64,000 nucleotides of DNA, from contig NC_036453.1 of NCBI RefSeq assembly GCF_002775205.1, forward strand, positions 3,871,103 through 3,935,102. The letters are read 5' to 3'. This stretch comes from Xiphophorus maculatus (lineage: Eukaryota; Chordata; Actinopteri; Cyprinodontiformes; Poeciliidae). The notes beneath the pieces are model-generated. The model saw nothing but the letters and a program-made list of their open reading frames with translations. It was not told the origin of the DNA and did not search any database. The position numbers and the translations under genes were made by a program. Each line of letters opens with the position of its first letter. The stretch's first letter is position 1. Shown in pieces: positions 32,201 through 43,000 of this stretch.

Positions 32201-35200
32201 TTTATATTATCGGTCATTTCAGCAACAAGCAGAGTCCAGTAGTAACCAGTTACATTTACTTGAGTAACATTGTTGAAAAAATTTACTTTTAGGAGTATTT
32301 TTACTTTGCTGTATGTTTTACTTTTACTTGAGTAAAAATATGTTGAATTACTATAGCTGAGTATAATTTTTGAGTATTCTGCCCACCTCTGGAAACAAGG
32401 CAGTTCAAAGTGCTTTACAGGGTAAAAACAAAAATAAAAAGTAATTGAGAAATCCATAACAAATATTACATCTTCTTGAGTTCTATCATCAAATATGTTG
32501 GTCAATATTCCATTTATTATTATTCAGGTGTGTTTTTTGTCTTGATTTAAATAATCTCAGTGTTTCGGTTGTTTTGCAGTTTTCTAATAATAACCACAGC
32601 TTACTCAGCTCGTCTTTACTCACAGCCAAAATGTCTGGTATCTTCTGTAAGCTGTCTAGTGTCACTAAAACAGCAGCAGCTGTGAGTAAAGCGAACCCAT
32701 CAAATTTAAACCGGACGCGTATTAGTCTTAAAAACTGTCACTTTCCTGGCGTCATCGCTTAGAAGCCAGAGGAGGCATGTGAGAATCACCACAGCAACGC
32801 GGATACGCGCTTGAATCGCTACAGCAACATGAAGCATCTCCCTACTGGTTACAGCCAAGCAGAGCATGCATCTCTGTTCTCCCACACACTTCCTGTTTTC
32901 TCCCCCCGTTTCACAGCGGAGCGGCTCTCTGATGAAACGGAGACGGACCCCCGTCTCACACGCTTTGACAGCAAACCTGAGCTCTCTCCCGAGGAGCCGC
33001 TGAAGCCGCTCTCTTGTTTTGTCTGCGTCTGTTTTGTTGCTGCCACGAATCCTCAAGTGGCTGAAATTGAGTCCCTCTCTGAAGCGGCACGATGGCACTG
33101 GAGAAGCTAAGAGAGGACAGAAAACAATCCTAAACCACAGAAATGTTTCAGCCTGAAAATCTCACCAAGTATTTTTTGGCCTCGTTTCTCATCCAAATAT
33201 CTTAGCACACTGGAATAAAGACAAAACTTACATGTAATTTTCTTTACTAAGATATAGGAACTGGTTTTAATTAAATAATTCCAGAATTTTGACTATTTCC
33301 ACTGGTAGACTATTTCACTTACAACATGGGAAAAATGCCTTGTTATAAGTGAAATACTCTGCCACTGGTAGTACTTTTTTAAAATCAATATTAAGGAATA
33401 ATTTACTTAAAGCAAGCTCCTGTAAGGTATGTTTATCTTATTCCAAGTGAAATAAGATATTTGCACTAGAAACTAAACCAAAAACACTTGGTAAGATTTT
33501 GTGTCATTTTGAATTCAAATTCAAAAATACTTTATTGGTCCCACAGGGAACTTATATGTTATTGTAGTTATTGTAAACAGTGATGGCTGCTGGCAGGAAA
33601 GATCTCTTGTAGCAGTCTGTATTACAGCGAATCAGAAGAAGCCTCTGACTGAACATGTTCTGAAAAAGCTTTTAGCTTCTGCATAAGCATCTCCCACCTG
33701 ATCCGTTTAATTAAGTCAAGTTTTAGGAATTAATTAGGATTTTTGCACAGATGGTATCGACTTTCTGGTTTGCAGATGGTTTGATCCAAATATTTTTGAC
33801 TCCACTTCCCATTTTAAAGCTGTTGCATCAGTTGTCCAACTCAGAACATCATGGAAAGATGATGTTCTGCTGTTTTTGTCTTTTGCGATATATTTGTTGT
33901 TTTCCTTTGAGATAAAAAATAAATGTATTACACAAATGACAGCTAGATAGAGCAGAGGACAATTTTCTGATACCTCAATGTCATCCAATTTGCAAGTTGT
34001 CAGTCCATCTATACATCCTACTTCTACATTTCCAGCTTTGAATATTTTTAAAGACCTTGTTCTCCTTGTAATTGATTTGTCAGATGTTTTCCAAAGATCG
34101 CAGACAAAAAGTGTTGTATTATCACTATGCATGCTGAAGCAGAGTTTTTGTTAATCGGTATACATACCTGTCGGGTTGGCTCAAGCAGCGCCATCGTCGT
34201 GGGACGGGTTCAGCTGACTGTGACAGAACAAAGCGGCTTAAACAGGGGCGCCTCTTTGTGCCGAAGCGTCCATCTGTCCATTTTCTTTAGCTTCCTAATC
34301 TTTGTAGGGTCTGGAGTCTGTCTCCAAATGACAGAGGGTGAGCCCAAATTAATTCCCAAAAGCAATTAGAGCGGCCAATTAAGCACCTAAAACTAGGGCT
34401 GAGTCATTTTATAAAAATATACATTATTCAGTAATGTTGGTGAATGTGATGTGTGGTAAATAAATAATGAACAACATTAAAGCTGCATTATAACACATGT
34501 GTCAAACTCAAGGCCCGGGGGCCAAATCTGGCCCACTGTAACTTTTTATGTGGTCCTCTAGACTCCAAATTACAAGTCTTTCCAGTTTTTCACAAATCTG
34601 CAAATTTTCTCAAAATTGGTCAAAAACATTGAGTTTCAGTGACCAAACTTAGAATGAGTTTGACATCCTGTTATAACATAATCATTACAAATTATGATTA
34701 TCTGTCATAGTTTGTTATGAGACAGATAATATGTGAAAAGATCGATCTTCTCCACCTCCTCCCTGAACTGTTATTGAAGAAATACACTGCTACTGATAAA
34801 AAACAACCAATCAGAGCCAGGAGGAGGTTCTTAGTGCTGTCAATCATCCTCATTTACTCACTGCTAAATGCCCTAAAGGCAGAGAAACAACTTATGTTTA
34901 CAGGAAGACTATTTATTCGCTGTTATCGGTGGCTACGCTAGTTAGCATTAGCATTCACAACAGGCTACTCTATCTGCATTGTAGCAAGGAATAAGGGAGG
35001 TGAGGGAGATTAACCTTATTTTATTTGTGTAGCAGATGATTTTTATAATTTTCTTTAATTTTAAGAGTGAAAAACAGTTTAAACTCATCTCAACAATTAT
35101 TCCACATCTGATTCCCTCTCACTGAAGTTGTTTTAAATATTTGACCCAGCCTTTGGTTTTCTAAAAATAAACCCTTCTCTCTTAATTCATAGTTTATTTC

Positions 35201-38200
35201 TTTAATTTCAAGCAACATTTTGTATACAACTTGGATTGGAAGGAGTTTATTATAAGTCAATGCTGTTCAGAACTCCACTAAATCACACATTAATCAAACT
35301 ATGAGAACTGGATCTTGACGGAGGAAATTTGTTTTTATTAACTCCAGTAGCCATGTTAGCGTCGCAAACAAAGCAGAACATTTACAATCATAATATCACA
35401 TTCCCACACCAACTGATATTTTACATACAAACAACGTATATATTCTCACTATTAATAACCAAATGACCCTCCCATACTGTCTGAAATGGTAACAGATATA
35501 CAGTAATTGAAAGTTAAAAGCCCCAGAGTATTGTTTATTTTGCTCCGATACCCAGATTAGCTATAAAATTCCCATAATTTGGCTTTTTGGGGTACTTTTT
35601 TTCTAAAATGTAACCTTGTTCTTCTCAAAGCAATGAGTCTTTTGTCCTGGTTTCATCTGGTACCGTCCACGCTGCACTCCTCCATCTCCCTCCTACATAC
35701 CGCCCCCTCTCTCTGCTGATTACCTGGATTTGCCTTCATTGAAGAAACTAAACCGGATTAGTCCACATGAGCTGCATAAGTGCCTTCTTTCTCTTATCCA
35801 AATGCCTGGAGTGTCTTTGTTGCCATATTCTCTTCAAGTGATATTGGAAGAAGTGAGAAGAATTAAGCTGTGATTGTTTTTATTGTTTGCTTGTTTTAAT
35901 TTCCAGGTTTAGATGCAGAGACAAATTACTCCCTGCAATAACATTTTACCCACATCTCTGTTCTTGCATATTTGCTCAATGTAGTTTTCCTACACGGTCT
36001 TGGAAAGTCTGAAAAAATATGAAAAAATTTACATTTAACAGAGAAAACACTTAAAATTTCAAACTTTATGTCCTATTCCAAGATAAACCCTTTTTTTTCA
36101 AAATTAGTGAACTTTTAAAATGATTTAAACTTAAATTTCCACCTATTTGCTATGTAACAACTTGCTTTTTTTCCAACTAAGTGCTTTTCTGGAATTTTGA
36201 AACTCAATTTTTTCTTCTGTGTTTAAATCCAGATCCAAAGTTTTTAAACTGGATTTGGTTTGTAACCAATTTGTATTTTTTTGGCGTTTTGAAAAAATGG
36301 TGCATTACTGATCACTCAAAACCCAGAATAATCCAGTCCAGATCAGCAATAATGTTACAGATGTAAATATATTCAAAAATATTGACAAAGTGCTTTACTG
36401 TTGAATCAGATGCTTCAGCACTTTGTTGCTTCATGATTAGCAAGAAAAAAACAATAAAATACAACTAAGGTGTCATAAAATACAGCTGGAAACATTTTAA
36501 TGTGGAATTTGGAAATGTAAATATCATAGAAACGCTGCTGTTAGTTATGCAGCCTCATGTTATTTTTTGACTTTTTTGAATATATGAGTATATATAAATA
36601 ACTGCATGATGGTAAAATAGAGAACTACTGTGATTCTTCAAGTAGACATTCAATATTTCTGTTTCATTGTTGATCTTTTGAATTTAATGTTTTTAAAATG
36701 ATATATAACCAAACATGCTCTTTTTTTAATTTCATGTTTTTTTAAATAAGTGATGTATTCACACATCCTAAAGCAGAAGTTGAGTTTTGTTTCTATAAAG
36801 AGCAACTCATGAAGTGGCCTTAAATAGAGACAGCACAAAAAGAAGAAATGAAAGACAAAAATCTCTTTCTTCATTGTTTACAAAGTCATCTGGATGTCGT
36901 TGGTAGTGTTTCTTTTGTTTGTTTTTCAACGTAATAATCCTTCCAGATGTTCATAAAGAAAAATCTCTAATTTATTCCAAAATTACAAAAAGAAAGTGCC
37001 TTGATTTCTGATTAAACAATTAGCCATAATGTAATATGAGAACTGCAGTTAGCCCCATAAAATGTGATATAAACAGCAGAAACTCCCAGTAATGGCGGAT
37101 GAACCTATTCTACGACTGAACTGGGACACACTAAACTAGATCCCATTATCAGTGTCAGCTGTTATTTTTGCCAGCAGGCATGTTGAGTTTATAAGCTCTT
37201 AATATGGTTTCATGTGCCTGGAAGGCTCCTCCAGCGTTCACTGGCAGCTAGAACAACATTTGAACTGGATCTAGAGTTTAGATTGCCATTTGTAGTGAAG
37301 GAGCACACTAAATTATTACAATTATTTTAAAATGAATGTGGCATTGAGCAACTTTATAGTCGAACATTTCCATAAGTAAAATCTAAATGGGTGTTTTCTC
37401 TTTGGCTTGGGGCGTTTCTATATGTTCTCCCTGTGCATGTTTGGGTTCTTCCTGGGTACTCCGACTTCTTCCCATAGTCCAAAAACTTCACTATTACGTT
37501 AATTGGTCTTTTTAAATTGCTTGTCCTGTGTGCACTCCAAAAACACAAAATCTCACCAAGTATTATTGGTCTAGTTTCAAGCAGAAATATCTTAGTGCAC
37601 TAAAATAAGACAAAACTAACTCATAGGTTATATTTTCAGAAAGATATAGGAGTTGTTTAGAGTCAATAATTGCTTAATATTAATGAAAAAGTTCTAGTTC
37701 CATTCACAGACTTTTTAAATTGTAACATGGGGAAAATGTCTTGTTAAAAGTTAAATAATCTGCCAATGGAACTAGAACTTTTTCATCAAAATTGAGGAAT
37801 TATTTACTTTTAAAAAATCTCATATATCTTGCTGGAAAGTTACTTGTCTTATTTTAAGTGAACTAAGATATTTCAACTGGAAACTATAAAAATTACGTTG
37901 CCAAGTCTCGTAACTGATTGTCTTTGTTCCTGCGAAGGTGAGAAGGATGGCGCTGTTTTGTAAATGTGACTGGCCACAAGACAATAAAACCAGGAACACG
38001 TCCTCTAGGGCGTTTTGGGTTATTTGCAGATTTTGAAAGAATAGATTATAAGCAAGAAAACACGTCACCGACACAACGCATTGAGTACAGCCGTAGCTAA
38101 ACCTGCATTCCTGCTGCATGCTTTGTGGCGTAATATTGTTCAAAAACAAAAGTCCTGCAACTCACCCTGAGAAACTTTCCACCGATATCTTCAGACTTTC

Positions 38201-40032
38201 TTTTGGGTGACCCGGTTTTAAGCCATTTATCCATTATTATTTATAAACACAATTCTCTGGTAAGCTAACAGTAGCATCGCGCTAAGAGCTAACGTAACGG
38301 CAAATAAACGGCTGTTTACATGCAGTACCTGGCGGACCACTAGAGGGCGCCCGCGGACCACAGATTGAGAAAAACTGACTTGGCTGCTATACTTTTGCTC
38401 TAAATTTACGGAAACGTAAAAAGGTCGTAGTCCCTTTTTGGTAACATGAAGGGGTGTGCATAAGACTGACAACACCTGTCATAAACATGAAGGAGTCTTC
38501 ATAAATGTTTACAACGGTTGTCATTAAGTGCCTTTCTGTAAATAATGACACTTTTAATGCAAATCTGACACTTTTAATGCAAATTTTAATTGAACATTGC
38601 ATTAAAAGTGTCATTATTTAACAAATAAAGCAAAGTTGACACATTTAATAAACTTTTAATGCAACCTTTAGTGCAACTTTGCATTAATAGTGACATTATT
38701 TACCGCTTCATGACAGCAGTCGTAAATATTTATGAAGACTCTTTCATGACAGTGTCACATCAGTCTTATGCACACCCAATCAAATAAAGTGTAATCAGGT
38801 TTTGTCTTGAAATATTATACCCAACCAAATACTGCATTCAAACTTTCTGATTATCATCTTGAAAATGTTTTAATATTTGATATATTGTGCTGCCGTAAAT
38901 AATAATTAACAGCAGAGAATAAGATGTGCGTGTGAAAAATGGCGTGTTGTAACGCTGAACAGACAGTCTGGAGTGGCAGCTGAATCATTCCTGATTGAAG
39001 AAGTGGTTTGCCAACCAGCTTCCTGTTTCCAGAAGCAGAGTGTCACCCAGCAGCTCATTTCTGACTGCTTATAGTCACATTAGTGTCATAAATCGACTCA
39101 ATTGTAGCAACCAGACAGTTGACTGCATGCTTTGAAATCAAATCCTGAACACAAAAACACAGAGAGGCCTGGTGAAAGCATGGCGTGTATATGGCTGTTT
39201 GCTGTCACACCAGAGAGGAGAGCAGGCGGTGAAAAACTGCAGCTTGCTTCAGTGGTTTTCAGCCGCAGGTTGTCCTTGGGTGGCTGTGTGAGGAACATAT
39301 CCGAGGTCACAGACACAGACTGTGTAAATTACAGTAAACAGCTCAGACTGACCTTTATAAGCACACAGAATTCTCACACACAGAACAAACTCGCTGTCTC
39401 TAATTTAGCATTATTGTTTTCAGGGGTTTTCATCAGGAGGCTCAGAGACGATGATTAGTAGTAATTTAGCAGAAGAATGAGCCAACAACGTAGAGACTGG
39501 GGGGGTGTACTCATCAACAGTTGTTTACGTCGAAAACAGTTTGTCTTGGTTTGAATTTTGCTAAAACTGTGTGAAAATCCAGAGGGTGTGGATGGATTGC
39601 AGCATGCAGAGCTGATGTGTTTAGAAATGCTGAGCTCTGCATTCAGACTGACAGAAGAGCAGACATCAGAATAAATTACTTCTTCTTCAAGAGCGTTTAC
39701 CCCCTGCAGGGAAAGGAGTTGACAGCATCCATGGACTGAGGATTAAGTTCATCTTCAGGGCTACATCAGTAGAGAAAATTAAAAAACTTTTGGAGAATGT
39801 TGTCAATAGTCCTCTAAGGTTTCCATAAGTGAACACATTCGGTCATTTACTCTTAAAATGTAGGAACATTAATGAACTAATTCAAAGAAAATAAAACATA
39901 GTAAACCACTTCTTATTTAATCAATCAAGTTTATTTGTAAGGCAGAGGGGGGTGCAAACTTTTTGTCACATGGGACAAAAATGATCCAGCTAACAATTTT
40001 TACCCACTCAACAACAAACAACCATGTTGATG

Positions 40033-40092
<60 letters not shown>

Positions 40093-43000
40093 TGTTTTTT
40101 GTGTGTACTCTTAGCAACAAGAATAGGACATGGGTCGCCATTCTCCAAAAACTTTTCCTTTTTATTGGAGTTTACTAAAATTTTACGAAAAAGTGCAACA
40201 AAGCCATTGAACATTTGTGATCCTGCTTACTATGAAATTTTGTTAATTTAGTACGTTGTGTTGTACCTTCCATATTTAGAAGACTTTCTCTGTATCTTTT
40301 TTGAGCATTTCACTGTAAGATCTGTTTAACTGCATCGACCTACAAGTTTGAGCTGCCATTTTTGTACTGTGCCCGAGGGCCGCACGAAATCACATTGTGG
40401 GACACAAATGGCCCCCGGGCCACAATTTGGACACCCCTGGTTTATGGCGACGCCGATGCACACCCAGTCTCAAAGTTCTTTTGTCGGCAGAAGAAGATTC
40501 TCTGGATAAATACAATTCAAAATGTGTTTCAAACAAACTCACAATCAAAAACAACCATTATATGAGAGATGCAATTTGTTGTCAGATGTTAGGAGTCTAA
40601 TTTTCTCTGTTATAACATTGCAGAAACAATAAAAGACAGAGTTAGCATTAAAATAAAGGAAGAGTTACTGAGCAGGAGTTTAAGACAGCTGGTGGGTTGA
40701 CTGTCCGGTCAGAGCTGCCATCATTAGCAGTTAAATCATCCCTCTGAAGCTGTTTCCTCCTGTTTCTCTGCGCCGGCAGATGTGGTTGGTTCTTATGAGC
40801 TGACACAGCAGATAGCTGGAGGAGACTGAGCATTTCCAGAAAGAGAAACTGCGAAAAAGCTCACAATCCAATGAGAAGGATGAGCAGACGCAGCACCAAT
40901 AGATGGATGTGGCATACAAAAACACAATTACTCACAAACTGACCCTCTTTTACTCAGATGAAGGCCAGTCCGCTGTGACCTCCAGCCTCTGAAATGTTTA
41001 TATTTCATGGCTTCTGACGTGATCGGCATGAAGAGCAGCAGCATCTGCATGGATGTCGGATCAGACAGAAAGCAGGAAGTGTCTGCTCTGTTGGGGAAGT
41101 CTAATAAGCAGTGACACTGCCTGGTAAGGGCAGGGAGGATTAGAGGAATAAAAATAACTCACTTGGCTTTCTCTCTGGCTGCTGGTGTGTTTGTGCTGAT
41201 GTTGTATCTGTCTGGAAAGGCCTTCTCAACACATTCTGCCAACATTATTCAATAAAACAAAAAAAAGAAAATATTTAAGTTTTTAACAAATGTTGACTGG
41301 ATAAAAATAATTGATTTTGGTGAATTCTTATAAAGCATTACATCTGTTTAGTCGTTCACATCTTAATTAGCATGCAGCACTGTTCCCTTTTTGTGGTCTT
41401 ATTTTAAACATCTTCTTCTTCTTCTTTATGTTTTCCTCCTGCAGATTATCTTTGCAGCCCAGACGAGAATGTTTTCAACATCGACTTCACAAGGTTCAAG
41501 ATCAGAGACATGGAGACGAGCACAGTGCTGTTTGAAATCACCAAACCTCCGTCCACAGGCGAGTCCTTGAGCAGCTGACGAGAGCTGTTTTAGTTAATCA
41601 AATATCAGAGCTGTGGTATACAAACAACAGGGTTTAAAAAATATATTTAGCTACGGAGACATTACCCTAATGCGCATAATAGTATTTTTTACTTGTCCGG
41701 TTTATAAACTTTGGAAAAATATAGTATTTCACAGAAAAATAAAGAAAAATAAAAGCAATAATAGTGTTCAGTTGGACAGAGATTAACAAATAGGAAATTT
41801 TCCCTTCATTTTCTAGAAAGAAGTAGTTTTACCCCTTGATCTTTTTTTACTTTTGTCCTGTCAAAAATTCTATGTATTTTGTAGGAATTTTTTTTTTAAT
41901 GAAGCAACAGTACATAGTGGCCATTTTGTGAGGTGGAATGAAATGTATAAATCAGGGGTCTCAAACTCCAGTCCTCGAGGGCCACAGTCCTGCAGTTTTT
42001 AGATGTGCCACAGGTACAAAACACTGGAATGAAATGACTTAATGACCTCCTCCTTGTGTAGATCAGTTCTCCAGAGCCTTAATGACCTAATTATTCTGTT
42101 CAGGTGTGGTGCAGCAGAGGCACATCTAAAAGTTGCAGGACTGCGGCCGTCGAGGACTGGAGTTTGAGACCCCTGATATAAATGGTTTTGAAAATATTGC
42201 GAAATTTAAAAATGGTGTGTTGGTCCCTGTGACAAAGTGGTTCTTTACTCAGATGTTCTTAAATAAAACCTAGTAAGCATATTTCTCCGGTATTTAATCT
42301 AATCTGTTTTTTGAAGTGCCTAGAGACTCGTTAGTGAAGAAAATTTAGTGGTAGGGAAACTGACATTGCAAATCACCCAGAAAACCGTTTCTATGGGGAT
42401 GATTTTCTTTTAACACTTAAACTTCTGAGAGTTGGGAAATGGATGGATCTAAATAAAGGAAAATGTGGGGAAAAATGTGATCATAGGTCACAAAACATTT
42501 GAGCTCAAGATGGAGGAAAGCACTTTTTAGGACTTTTATTTTTCATAAATTTGGAAAGCATGTCATCTGTCCACGAAGTCTCAATAAGACTTTTTGAAAT
42601 TTGTGGTTACAAACAAAAACAAAAAGGCTTCAGGGGATGTGAAAATCAAACCTTTCTATTGCATGTTTTTTTGGTTGCTATTGGTATTTGAGCATTTTTA
42701 GCATAAATTTTTTTATGTTGAATGTGAGAGTTTTATTTATTTTGAAACTGGTTTCCATCTTAGATAAGTCAGGAGAGAAGAGGGATATCGACCTGAACGC
42801 CGGCCGTTTTGTTCGTTACCAGTTCACCCCTGCTTTCCTCCGACTGCGGCAGGTTGGAGCCACGTGAGTATAAATTAATCTGCATTTACAGTCTGCAGTA
42901 GATTGAACTAAAACCTGTGCTGTAGTTTATATCGCTCATAAACTTTTCATCTTTTCTTATTCTTCATCCATCCAGCGTCGAGTTTACAGTCGGTGACATG

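Larger units (their letters stand above)
38801..41444. other. Right part of unc119 intron 1
   Basis: Mostly unrecognised sequence with a TA microsatellite and a hAT-like remnant. The last 40 bp (TCTTCTTCTTCTTTATGTTT and onward) are the pyrimidine tract of the exon 2 acceptor. Confidence 0.45.

Noticed and set aside
39917-40251. Three frames across the TA repeat
   Set aside because: Tyr-Ile repeats from (TA)n, no coding evidence.
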